Positions 47,225 through 55,210 of a DNA stretch of 64,000 nt are shown here, piece by piece. Position 1 is the first letter of the stretch. Each line of letters starts with the position of its first letter. The notes under the pieces were generated by a model, which ran no database searches, was not told the DNA's origin, and worked only from the letters and a program-made list of their open reading frames with translations. The translations under genes were made by a program, and so were the position numbers. Source of the DNA: Isoalcanivorax indicus (lineage in GTDB: Bacteria > Pseudomonadota > Gammaproteobacteria > Pseudomonadales > Alcanivoracaceae); contig NZ_QGMP01000001.1 of NCBI RefSeq assembly GCF_003259185.1, positions 434,001-498,000 of the forward strand. Reading direction: 5' to 3'.

Positions 47225-47289
47225 TTGACATCATTTTTTTAAAAAAATAAATATTTTTCATAAAGCATTTATGCCGATAAAAGCGGCAT
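47225..47289 (+). promoter_or_regulatory. AT-rich promoter region of the autoinducer synthase gene
   Basis: The 318 bp between the diguanylate cyclase and the synthase gene hold no ORF of note; 47200-47270 is extremely AT-rich, unlike the rest of the window. A perfect -35 TTGACA (47225-47230) is followed after 17 bp of A/T tract by TAAATA (47248-47253). Downstream, ATGCCG-N7-CGGCAT (47271-47289) forms a small leader hairpin. GGAG precedes the start codon. Regulation is not evident. Confidence 0.55.
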
Positions 47290-47376
47290 TCCCTTTGCTC
47301 TATCTTAAATGGCACGGCTGTCTCTATCTGGGAGGGGTCGTTCGTTTTATTCCGTATTGAGCAAAGGAGATAAGAT

Positions 47377-48630
47377 ATGAACATTAAAGTGGGTCTTGTT
47401 CAGGATGACGTTAACAGAAAAAAATATCCTGAATACCTCAGTGGCCGTATAGATGCTTTCTATAGTGAGCGCTGGGGAGCCTTGTGGGGTGGCAAGCATC
47501 TGCTGCGCGGGTTGATTCCCGGTGACAGCGCCATACAGATGATCAGCAATGATTATCTTGATGTCGCCAATCATCCGGAGGTCATCGCGGCACAGATCGA
47601 TTGCCTGAAAAACGGACCGCAGAGTCTGATGATGTCGGGTTCGCTATTGCGTGGTGATACACCACAGCGCCGCTTCGAAAAACGGATGGCAGATTATTGC
47701 GGGTATCAGTCCGCGATACTGTGTCAATCCGGCTATGCGGCGAATGTCGGCCTGATACAGAGTGTCGTGCAGGAAGGTACGCCGGTTTATATGGATATGA
47801 ACGCCCACGCTTCATTGTGGGAAGGCGTACGCAGTGGTGGCGCAGAAGTGAAGCCGTTCCGGCATAACGACATGCAGCATCTGGAGCGGCAGATGGCGCG
47901 CTATGGTCAGGGTCTGGTGTGTGTTGACTCAATCTACAGCACCATGGGCAGTGTCTGCGATCTGATGGCGGTCATAACCCTGGCAGAAAAATATCAGTGC
48001 ATGATACTGGTGGATGAATCCCATTCGCTGGGAACACATGGTCCAGCGGGTGCCGGACTTGTCAGCGAAATGGGGCTGCAGGATCGGGTTCACTTTGTCA
48101 CGGCCAGTCTTGCCAAGGCATTCTGCGGGCGAGCTGGCCTGATCCTGTGCCCGAAGCAGTTCGCCGATTACTTCTGGATGACGTCGCTGCCAGCGATATT
48201 CAGCTCATGTCTGCTGCCCAGCGAAATTGCCGGGCTTGAGGCAACCATGGATATCATTATTCGTGATGACTGGCGTCGTGAGGCACTGCATGCCAATGCG
48301 GATTACCTGCGTCATGGCCTGGCTGAACTGGGTTACAACGTGACGGCCAGTGGTTCGCAGATTATCTCGCTTGAGGCGGGTCCTGAAGATGCGACGTTAA
48401 GACTGCGCGAAGCGCTGGAGGAGCGGGATGTGTTTGGCTCCGTATTCTGCGCACCTGCGACGGCGAAAAGCCGTTCCATGATCCGGTTTAGCGTCAATGC
48501 CGGGTTGAGCAAGGCGGCGCTGGACAGGGTGCTTGGTGTATGTCGTGACATCCGCGATGAGGTGGGCATGGCTTCCTGGCCATCCACGTTGCGCTTGCAG
48601 CGGGATCAGCGCCGGTTCAATCACGATTGA
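47377..48630 (+). CDS. cqsA: Alpha-hydroxyketone autoinducer synthase, CqsA/LqsA-like
   Basis: PLP-dependent acyl-CoA transferase that makes CAI-1 or LAI-1-type signals from an acyl-CoA and an aminobutyrate/SAM-derived amine. 417 residues. Fold and motifs of the alpha-oxoamine synthase group: SNDYLDVANHPEV, LCQSGYAANVGLIQ, VDESHSLGTHGPAG with D213/H216, and TASLAKAFCGRAG with PLP-Lys K247, close to the CqsA segment TASLSKAFAGRAG. The gene faces convergent lqsR/lqsS-like genes, which supports a quorum-sensing function over biotin or glycine metabolism (BioF/Kbl). Signal chain length cannot be read from sequence. Confidence 0.9.
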   Translation: MNIKVGLVQDDVNRKKYPEYLSGRIDAFYSERWGALWGGKHLLRGLIPGDSAIQMISNDYLDVANHPEVIAAQIDCLKNGPQSLMMSGSLLRGDTPQRRFEKRMADYCGYQSAILCQSGYAANVGLIQSVVQEGTPVYMDMNAHASLWEGVRSGGAEVKPFRHNDMQHLERQMARYGQGLVCVDSIYSTMGSVCDLMAVITLAEKYQCMILVDESHSLGTHGPAGAGLVSEMGLQDRVHFVTASLAKAFCGRAGLILCPKQFADYFWMTSLPAIFSSCLLPSEIAGLEATMDIIIRDDWRREALHANADYLRHGLAELGYNVTASGSQIISLEAGPEDATLRLREALEERDVFGSVFCAPATAKSRSMIRFSVNAGLSKAALDRVLGVCRDIRDEVGMASWPSTLRLQRDQRRFNHD

Positions 48631-48646
48631 AGAAGGAGGGAGTATG

Positions 48647-48669
48647 GAGCGGGGCATGATGCCCCGCTC
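48647..48669. terminator. Hairpin between convergent cqsA and lqsR
   Basis: GAGCGGGGCA (48647-48656), loop TGA, TGCCCCGCTC (48660-48669): a 10-bp perfect stem filling the gap between the two stop codons. No T-tract on either side, so termination may be factor-assisted. Confidence 0.6.
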
Positions 48670-49680
48670 TCACTCTGTATCCAGACTTTCGAGATAATTG
48701 ATATAGCTGGATGTTGCACTGTCGTATTCAATGTCGGCCGGCGGGCTGTCAACGAGCGCACAGTACCAGGTCTGCACCCCATCTATCCGTATCGCATCAT
48801 GAACATGTTCATTCCACGGGAATATCTCGCCGTCGTCATAGTCTTCCGGCGTGGACCATAGCCAGGGCAGGGCCTTGCCATGGGTTACGCGACGAATGAG
48901 TGATGCCGGTGCATTATGGCGTTTCAGAGTAAAAAGGTGGCGCTCAAGGTCGCTGGCGTTGTTGATGACCAGGCGATACAGGTGGCCCTGCATGCTGACC
49001 AGCAGGAAACCATGTGGATCCTCGACATAGTAGTATTCGACGATATTTCTTGATGACGTCAACGTGAAGAAATACTCGATAAAGGCCGGATCATAGATGA
49101 AGTCGGGTGGTTCCAGTGCCAGCGTGTTCTGGATCATCATGGATACTTCCTGGAAGTATCGGCGCTGAAGGTCCTGAATGGTGCTGTTGATGCGCTGGGT
49201 GATATGTGGATCATTCTTGAGCATGAACTGGTCAATAATGCCCTCATTGAAGGCGCGCACGGCGATCTTTTCGTCCGCCACGCCGGTAAGCAGTATCTTC
49301 TTGATGCGTGTGCCGCGGAGCCGCTCACAGAACTGAACGCCATTCATTTCCGGCATGTCATAGTCCACCACCACAACCGAGATATCGCGGAAACGTTCGG
49401 CATTGCTGATTTCCTGTTCGATCAGAGTGAGATCCAGACGAATTACCCGGTCAGCCTGCCCGGGGGAGGGCCGGGTATAGTAGGAAAAGCAGCGTTGATC
49501 GAGCGTTATGCGTGGGCTGCGGCTTTTTATCATCTCAAGGCACTGGACTGGCGAGGAGTAGAAAAGACAGGCCAGGGACTCATCGAGTTGCAGGCTGAAG
49601 TTCTCCAGAAAACGCTGATTATCATCCAGCATGACGATGGTTGTGGGGTGAAAATAGGGCTGTATCTGCATGCTCATCAT
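48670..49680 (-). CDS. lqsR: Response regulator, LqsR-like
   Basis: 336-residue regulator. Receiver: acidic pair D19-D20 (MLDDNQ), phospho-Asp D106 (VVDYDMPEMNG), Thr in LLTGVAD, Lys in FMLKND. The spacing from D20 to D106 is about 42 residues longer than in CheY, owing to an insert at about 45-95. The remaining about 170 residues (about 165-336) contain no helix-turn-helix and do not match common output domains; this is the LqsR layout from Legionella. Its ATG overlaps the lqsS-like stop by 4 bp (ATGA), so sensor and regulator are coupled. Two further ATGs follow closely. Confidence 0.8.
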   Translation of the reverse strand: MMSMQIQPYFHPTTIVMLDDNQRFLENFSLQLDESLACLFYSSPVQCLEMIKSRSPRITLDQRCFSYYTRPSPGQADRVIRLDLTLIEQEISNAERFRDISVVVVDYDMPEMNGVQFCERLRGTRIKKILLTGVADEKIAVRAFNEGIIDQFMLKNDPHITQRINSTIQDLQRRYFQEVSMMIQNTLALEPPDFIYDPAFIEYFFTLTSSRNIVEYYYVEDPHGFLLVSMQGHLYRLVINNASDLERHLFTLKRHNAPASLIRRVTHGKALPWLWSTPEDYDDGEIFPWNEHVHDAIRIDGVQTWYCALVDSPPADIEYDSATSSYINYLESLDTE

Positions 49681-50987
49681 GAAGTTGCCTGGGGAAAAGA
49701 CATTTCAAACAGGGTGTATTCGTTGAGTCGGGAGTCGCAGCGGATGCGCCCGTTCAGGCTTTCCATGACCAGCTTGCAGAATGAAAGTCCAAGGCCGCTG
49801 CCCTGATCGATGGTTTTGGAGCTGAAGAAGTAGTCGAAAACATGTTTGACCCGTGACGGGTCGATGCCGGGCCCGGTGTCCAGAACGCTCAGACGGTTGA
49901 ACTGCTTTCCGGGAAGCGTGGTAATCCGTATGGTGCCCTGTCCGGAATTGAGCACGCTGTGCAGGGCGTTCTTGACCAGATTGAAGACCACATGCATTAC
50001 CAGCAGGTCAGAGCCGAAATAGACGAAGTCTTCGCCGCGGTCCCAGGACACCAGGTCGCGTTCATGCTCGGATTTGAACGGGAAGCGTTGCAGGGCGCGT
50101 TCGATGGTATCGTTCATCGAGTGCAGCGCAAAGCTGTCTTTCTTGATGGTGGTCTGATTGGCGCTGAGTAACAGCATGTCAATGATCGTGTTGGCATAGT
50201 CGATCTCCTCCTCGATCCGGTCTGACGCTTCACGCAGTCGCTCCAGTCGAGTGGCTCTTATGCTGCGTACGGGAAGCCCTGAAAGCATGGCTTGCTGATG
50301 GGCGTCAACGAGGTGGGGAAGATAATGAGACAGGCCGGAGGTGGCCGCCTTCATGCCCAGCAGAGGTGTGCGTAGCTCATGAGCAATGTTGCGGCCGACG
50401 GCAGCATGGGCATTGAGCTTTTCCTCTTTCACGAGTTGCGCATTGTAGTTGAAGATGCTGCCGCCAATGATGACAAAGGCGTAAATCGGCAATTGCTGAA
50501 TATACAGGGTTGCCAGCGCTACGGTGTCGGCGTCCGATGTCATGAGAAAGGCTGCCCAGCCCAGCAGAGAGCCAAGCAGGGCCACAAGGATGACCAGTAA
50601 CCAGTCATACAGCGCGAGGACAAGAAAGAACAGTGCTGCCATGGTCGACATACTCCATATCATGGAGAGATCGTTGCGCAGCAGCATGTAGGTAAAGAAG
50701 AAAGGCAGCGTATATAGCAGGAACAGTATCCAGTACGCCGGAAAGTACGGTGCCAGCTTCTTGGGCCATCGCCCATAGAGTAGCAAGGGTACGCAGATGA
50801 TCATGCCGATCAGCCGCAGGGGCAGGTTCTCGTACGCCTGCGGAAACAGATACAGCCAGACATAGTAATACAGCGGGAAGGTGATCACGCCGAGCACGCC
50901 GATCATTGGCGCGTTATAGCGAGAGTAATGGATGCTCTCGTTCAGTGAACGCCGCAGTCGCTCTTTGACAATATGCAGGTAGCTCAA
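49677..50987 (-). CDS. lqsS: Membrane sensor histidine kinase, CqsS/LqsS-like
   Basis: 436-residue receptor kinase for alpha-hydroxyketone signals. Six membrane helices (about 27-175) carry CqsS-like residues: FPQAYENLPLR, LPFFFTYMLLRND and MIWSMS. HisKA with H203 (IAHELRTPLLG) and HATPase (NLVKNALHS, DTGPGIDPS, GSGLGLSFCKLV) follow. Unlike Vibrio CqsS there is no attached receiver; the LqsR-like protein takes its place. The predicted start is TTG 50987: similarity to CqsS begins before the first internal ATG (50906). 13 bp after the arc-like gene. Confidence 0.85.
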   Translation of the reverse strand: MSYLHIVKERLRRSLNESIHYSRYNAPMIGVLGVITFPLYYYVWLYLFPQAYENLPLRLIGMIICVPLLLYGRWPKKLAPYFPAYWILFLLYTLPFFFTYMLLRNDLSMIWSMSTMAALFFLVLALYDWLLVILVALLGSLLGWAAFLMTSDADTVALATLYIQQLPIYAFVIIGGSIFNYNAQLVKEEKLNAHAAVGRNIAHELRTPLLGMKAATSGLSHYLPHLVDAHQQAMLSGLPVRSIRATRLERLREASDRIEEEIDYANTIIDMLLLSANQTTIKKDSFALHSMNDTIERALQRFPFKSEHERDLVSWDRGEDFVYFGSDLLVMHVVFNLVKNALHSVLNSGQGTIRITTLPGKQFNRLSVLDTGPGIDPSRVKHVFDYFFSSKTIDQGSGLGLSFCKLVMESLNGRIRCDSRLNEYTLFEMSFPQATS

Positions 50988-51000
50988 CCGGCACCAGATC

Positions 51001-51336
51001 TCAGCGCAGAAGTTCCAGCAGGGCTCGCCGATGGGTCATGCTCATGGCGCGGAAGCGCTCCAGCAACTGGTCTTCCTGCGTAATGATCACGGGATCACCG
51101 CCTCCGCTCTGGGGGGCTTCGGCACTGACGGCGTAAAGGTGCGGCGCGGATTCTGCAACGCCCTCCACGTTCACGGTCAGCCCCAGGCTCTCTTCCAGAC
51201 GGGCAACGATCTCGGCGTTCATGCTTCGTTTATTGTATTTGGCGAGTTCGCAGATTCGACCGCGAATGCCTTTTGGCAAGCGCACGACGAATTTCTCGAC
51301 CTCCTGACGGTTTTCGGCAGCCGCTTTCTTGTCCAT
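51001..51336 (-). CDS. Arc-family ribbon-helix-helix DNA-binding protein
   Basis: 111-residue protein whose residues about 12-55 match Arc: EKFVVRLPKGIRGRICELAK, then NKRSMNAEIVARLEESL. The C-terminal half (about 60-111) is extra: Gly/Ala-rich, ending in a helix ERFRAMSMTHRRALLELLR. It starts the operon that continues with lqsS- and lqsR-like genes (13 bp and a 4-bp overlap), and could be a transcriptional output or an autoregulator of the signalling system. No partner of this kind is part of the described Legionella or Vibrio loci. Confidence 0.85.
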   Translation of the reverse strand: MDKKAAAENRQEVEKFVVRLPKGIRGRICELAKYNKRSMNAEIVARLEESLGLTVNVEGVAESAPHLYAVSAEAPQSGGGDPVIITQEDQLLERFRAMSMTHRRALLELLR

Positions 51337-51491
51337 TGTTCAGGCATCCTCATAACTGGGATTGTGGCGGAACAGGCGCAAAGGCTCATGGTACACAGGA
51401 TTGGACGCATTCTCACCTGCGAATCCGCCGAGCCGGCCGGCCATGCTTTGCGCGCAGGGCCACGGTTCAGTATTCATCGTGCTTATGCTGT

Positions 51492-51510
51492 GATGCTATG
51501 ATATTGCATC
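51492..51510. promoter_or_regulatory. Small palindrome in the lysR/arc divergent region
   Basis: GATGC-N9-GCATC (51492-51510) lies 17 bp before the lysR ATG in a 190-bp region dividing lysR from the arc-lqsS-lqsR operon. It could be the LysR operator controlling both directions. Spacing does not fit T-N11-A exactly. Confidence 0.3.
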
Positions 51511-51526
51511 TGTTTATGGTGATCTG

Positions 51527-52477
51527 ATGAATATTGGTCGCGTTGATCTCAACTTGTTGAAATATCTGGATGTTTTGCTCAGGGAGCTGAGTGTGACCCG
51601 GGCTGCTGATCAATTGGGTATCTCCCAGCCTGCGATGAGCAATGGGCTCAAGCGGCTGCGGGAGCTGTTCAATGACCCACTGCTGATCCGGACCTCGGGG
51701 GGAATGAACCCCACCGAGCGGGCGCTGGAGCTGCAGCCGCTGGTACGCCAGGTCCTGATGCAGACGGAAGCGATGCTGACGCCGGACGAAGCGTTTGTGC
51801 CGGAGGCCAGTCGGCGGGTATTCCGGATCATGACCAGTGACTATGCCGAGGCGACGCTGGTGCCGCACCTGGTGCGCCGTTTACGGGAAGATGCGCCCCA
51901 TGTAGTGCTGGACTTCGTCACGCCGTCGGATGTGAGCTACGCCGACATGGAGCAGGGCCGGGTGGACCTGGCGGTCAACCGCTTTAACGAGATCCCGCGT
52001 TCGTTCCATCAGGTCACCCTGTGGAAGGATTCGTTCTCCTGCCTGCTGAATCGCAGCAACCCGCTGGCGCGGGACTTCAATCTGGAGAGCTATCTGAGTG
52101 CGCAGCATATCTGGGTGTCAAAGACAGGCTTCGGGGTCGGGTTCGGCATGAATCCGGAGAAGCTGGGCGGGCTGGGCTGGATTGATCAGGCGTTGGCGCG
52201 CATCGGCAAGACCCGGAAGATCTCCATTTTTACGCGGCACTACCAGATGCCCGCCTTGCTGGCGATGAACAATGATCTGGTGGCCACGTTGCCCAGCCGG
52301 GTGGCGCGGATGCAGACGCAGAACCCGCGCCTGGCCATCAAGGACCCGCCGTTCGTGATCCCGCGCTTTGAGCTGAAAATGGCCTGGTCGCCGCTGCTGC
52401 ACCATAACCCGGCGCATCGCTGGTTGCGCCGGTTGATTCAGGAAGAGGCGGAAACCATTCTGCGCGAGGAGCCCTGA
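51527..52477 (+). CDS. LysR-family transcriptional regulator
   Basis: 316-residue regulator. N-terminal winged helix about 6-65: DLNLLKYLDVLLRELSVTRA, ADQLGISQPAMSNGLKRLRE; then a linker helix and a periplasmic-binding-fold effector domain (about 92-305). NodD/PcpR-type start. Target and ligand not predictable. Divergent from the Arc-like gene, which makes regulation of the quorum-sensing operon a possibility, but LysR genes often regulate divergent partners of unrelated function. Confidence 0.87.
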   Translation: MNIGRVDLNLLKYLDVLLRELSVTRAADQLGISQPAMSNGLKRLRELFNDPLLIRTSGGMNPTERALELQPLVRQVLMQTEAMLTPDEAFVPEASRRVFRIMTSDYAEATLVPHLVRRLREDAPHVVLDFVTPSDVSYADMEQGRVDLAVNRFNEIPRSFHQVTLWKDSFSCLLNRSNPLARDFNLESYLSAQHIWVSKTGFGVGFGMNPEKLGGLGWIDQALARIGKTRKISIFTRHYQMPALLAMNNDLVATLPSRVARMQTQNPRLAIKDPPFVIPRFELKMAWSPLLHHNPAHRWLRRLIQEEAETILREEP

Positions 52478-53344
52478 TCAGGCACGCATGGTACCGGCTT
52501 CGGCCAGAGCGCCCTTGCCGACCCCTTCGAAGGCCCGTACACGGAAGTGCTTGCCGAGCGCTTCGTCAGCCAGTTCGGCGGCAATGTGCGCGGCCAGGTA
52601 TTCCACGGTGGAGTCGGTGGGAATCAGGTAACAGTGATCCTCGGGGATCACCAGTTCGAACAGGCCCTGCGGGGCTTCATAGCGGAAGCGATGGTGCGGC
52701 ACCTCGTCGATGAAGTAGGTGCCCTCCAGGTCCTCCTCCGAGCCGATGTAGATGTCTTCCCAGCGGTCGGCCCAGAGTTTCTCCCAGTACCGGCTGCGGC
52801 GACCGTTCTCGAAAATCTCGATACGTGAGCGGTGGCCGTGGGCGATGCGCTGGCAGTTGCCATCGTGCTTTTTCAGGCCGTGGGAATAGTGGTAGGAGGG
52901 GAATGTCCCGGTGTCCTCCTCACGCAAAGTGAGCACCAGCTCACTCACGTTCGCAGGCAGAATGCGGTACAGCACTTCCATCAGGTAGAGGGTGACGCTG
53001 CTCTTGGTCACCTCGGTGCCGGGGATGAAGACCGTGGAACAGGTCGGTGCTTTCATGCGGATGACGCCGCCCTGGTAAGCCCAGTCCAGGTTGACGCTGC
53101 CTTCGGCGGGTAGCCGGCTGAGGCAGTCGCTGTCGTCGGGCACCACAAGCTTGTGGTCCACTTCTTCGTCCAGGGCCTGTTTGACGGCCTTCTTGATGCG
53201 GCCGAAATCAAGCACCATGCCCATATCGTCCAGGTCGCCGGTCAGTTCGAGATCGACGATCCAGGATTCGCCGACCATGCCGCGCTTGGCATGCAGATAG
53301 GAGAAGTCCAGCACTGTGAGGTTGTCAACGAAGAGAGTGGCCAT
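52478..53344 (-). CDS. 6-carboxytetrahydropterin synthase-like, two PTPS domains
   Basis: 288 residues with two 6-pyruvoyltetrahydropterin-synthase halves. The N-terminal half (about 1-110) has the substrate-side MGMVLDFGRIKKAVK and DEEVDHKL motifs but GES where the HxH zinc ligands should be. The C-terminal half (about 140-285) has the zinc/catalytic cluster FPSYHYSHGLKKH, CQRIAHGHRS. Likely makes a 6-carboxypterin from dihydroneopterin triphosphate (queuosine branch), the product of FolE2-type enzymes. Known family layout in pseudomonads; lies alone on the minus strand. Confidence 0.82.
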   Translation of the reverse strand: MATLFVDNLTVLDFSYLHAKRGMVGESWIVDLELTGDLDDMGMVLDFGRIKKAVKQALDEEVDHKLVVPDDSDCLSRLPAEGSVNLDWAYQGGVIRMKAPTCSTVFIPGTEVTKSSVTLYLMEVLYRILPANVSELVLTLREEDTGTFPSYHYSHGLKKHDGNCQRIAHGHRSRIEIFENGRRSRYWEKLWADRWEDIYIGSEEDLEGTYFIDEVPHHRFRYEAPQGLFELVIPEDHCYLIPTDSTVEYLAAHIAAELADEALGKHFRVRAFEGVGKGALAEAGTMRA

Positions 53345-53567
53345 GGTTGCCTGCTATGATTGTCATGTGTTGCCGTCGGCGGCGCCATTATGACAGTTGC
53401 GGCGCGGATGCTCACCCTGCCGTTGAGCGAATGTCCGGCGGTGCCCGGTCCAGATGTGAACGGGCGCACGTTGGCGGCAGGAATGGGCCGCTTGGGTGAA
53501 CAGGGCGCGACGTGTGTCGCGGAGCTTTCCGGGGGTTCCGGGGTCAAATGCAACAGATGGAGCAGGT

Positions 53568-53906
53568 ATGAGCGAGACGATTTTTTCGAAGATCATAGCC
53601 CGGGAGATTCCGGCGGACATTATTTTCGAGGATGACGAGTGTCTGGCGTTCCGCGATATCAACCCGCAGGCGCCGACACACTTCCTGGTGATCCCGAAGA
53701 AGCCGATTCCCAAACTGTCGGACGCGACTTCGGAAGACCAGACGCTGCTCGGGCATCTGCTGCTGGTGGCGAGCCAGGTGGCCGCTGACGAGGGGCTGAC
53801 GGATTTTCGTCTCAACGTGAACAACGGCGCCGGGGCCAGCCAGACCGTCTTCCATCTGCATGTACATGTGCTGGGTGGGCGGTCGTTCAGCTGGCCGCCG
53901 GGCTGA
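53568..53906 (+). CDS. HIT family nucleotide-binding protein (HinT-like)
   Basis: 112-residue purine nucleoside phosphoramidase-type protein. Signature [14 protein letters not shown] (His-phi-His-phi-His) near the C-terminus and [16 protein letters not shown] in the middle identify it. Start 53568 has AGCAGG upstream; a longer in-frame reading has no family similarity. Followed within 20 bp by a DUF4124-type gene in the same direction. Confidence 0.93.
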   Translation: MSETIFSKIIAREIPADIIFEDDECLAFRDINPQAPTHFLVIPKKPIPKLSDATSEDQTLLGHLLLVASQVAADEGLTDFRLNVNNGAGASQTVFHLHVHVLGGRSFSWPPG

Positions 53907-53923
53907 CGACGGAGGTGGTGGGC

Positions 53924-54424
53924 ATGAAGCGTGACATGATGTGCCGTTATGGGCTGTCGGCAGTATTGCTGCTGGCATTGGGCTGGGCGTCGCCCGTGTT
54001 CGCCGGGGCCGATGAGCAGGCCGAGGCGTTGCCGGAGCGTGGCGCCATGTTTCGCCATGTGGACGCGGATGGCCGGGTCTATTTCTCCGATCAGCCGGGC
54101 GAAGGTGGTGAGCGCGTCGAATTGCCCCAGGGTAATCGTTTCGAGGGTCGCCAGGCCTCCGAGCGGGCCCGTTCTGCGTCGGAGCAGCGTTCCCGGCGAG
54201 ATCTGGAACGGCCACAGCAGGTAGACGAGAGCGTGGCCCGGGAGCAGGAGGCGGCGCGTGACGAGGCCGCGTTGCTTGAACAGCGCATCCGTGAGTGCGA
54301 ACAGAGCAACATCGCGGATTGCTCACGGGAAACGGTCAAGCGCCGGCTGGAAGAGGAGCGCTACCGGCAGACGCCGGAGGGCCGGCGTCAGCAGCAGGCC
54401 GTGGGGAACCGCGCGAACCCCTGA
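53924..54424 (+). CDS. DUF4124-containing secreted protein
   Basis: 166 residues. Sec signal peptide (LLLALGWASPVFA), then the DUF4124 strand pattern MFRHVDADGRVYFSDQP, followed by a long charged Arg/Glu/Gln helix-rich tail with two cysteines (RECEQSNIADCSRE). Function unknown; periplasmic. ATG 53924 with GGAGG 8 nt before is preferred over the nearby GTG codons. Confidence 0.78.
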   Translation: MKRDMMCRYGLSAVLLLALGWASPVFAGADEQAEALPERGAMFRHVDADGRVYFSDQPGEGGERVELPQGNRFEGRQASERARSASEQRSRRDLERPQQVDESVAREQEAARDEAALLEQRIRECEQSNIADCSRETVKRRLEEERYRQTPEGRRQQQAVGNRANP

Positions 54425-54451
54425 CCTTCCCCGCTAGCGACGCCTGCTCCG

Positions 54452-55210
54452 CTAGCGGCTCAGGAAACTCATCAGGCGCCGCGTAAACGCACGCGGCGCC
54501 AGTTTTTCCAGCAGCATGGTGCCGGCGAACTGCAGCCCGATGGGGTGATGAACGGCCGGCTTCTTCAGGGCCTTCCAGGCCGCTTCAGCGATATCTTCCG
54601 CACTCAGGTGCACACCCAGCCTGTCGACCACCGGGGCGCGGAAGGGCTGATCGCGGACCATCGGGGTATTGACGAACGGCGGCATCAGGTCGCAAACACG
54701 GATGCCATGGCGGCGCCACTCGATATCCAGCGCTTCGGTCAGACCGCGTACTGCAAACTTGGAAGCGGAATAGCTGGCCAGATGCGGTACGCCGTATAGC
54801 GCCGAGGCCGAACTCATGTTGATGACCAGCGGCTCCCGGGCCCCTTGCAGCCAGGGCAGGGCGGCCAGCGTCATGTTGATGACGCCCTGGACATTGATGC
54901 CGATGATGCGCGCATGCGCGGCAGCGCTGATGTCTTCAAAGTGCCCGACCTGCAGCACCCCCGCACAATTGAACAGGACGCGCAGTCCCCCGGCGCTGTG
55001 GGCGAAATCGTTGACCGCCTGTTGCGCGGCTTCGGCATCACGCACATCCAGCGGCTGATGCCAGGCATTGCCGAGTTCTGACGCCAGGGTGGCGAGGGCA
55101 TCGGCGCTGATGTCCAGCAGCCCGACCTGCCAGCCCCGTTGATGGAACAGCCGCGCTGTGGCGGCGCCGATGCCTGAAGCGGCGCCGGTAATCAGGATGG
55201 TGTGGTTCAC
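54452..55210 (-). CDS. Short-chain dehydrogenase/reductase
   Basis: 252-residue NAD(P)-dependent SDR. TGAASGIGAA nucleotide loop at the N-terminus, FNCAGVLQ, Ser of INMSSASALYG and catalytic YSASK. It starts with GTG 55210, overlapping the stop of the alpha/beta hydrolase gene (GTGA). Third gene of the monooxygenase-hydrolase-SDR operon. C-terminal tail with KLAPRAFTRR suggests membrane association. Substrate unknown, perhaps a fatty alcohol or ketone. Confidence 0.9.
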   Translation of the reverse strand: MNHTILITGAASGIGAATARLFHQRGWQVGLLDISADALATLASELGNAWHQPLDVRDAEAAQQAVNDFAHSAGGLRVLFNCAGVLQVGHFEDISAAAHARIIGINVQGVINMTLAALPWLQGAREPLVINMSSASALYGVPHLASYSASKFAVRGLTEALDIEWRRHGIRVCDLMPPFVNTPMVRDQPFRAPVVDRLGVHLSAEDIAEAAWKALKKPAVHHPIGLQFAGTMLLEKLAPRAFTRRLMSFLSR

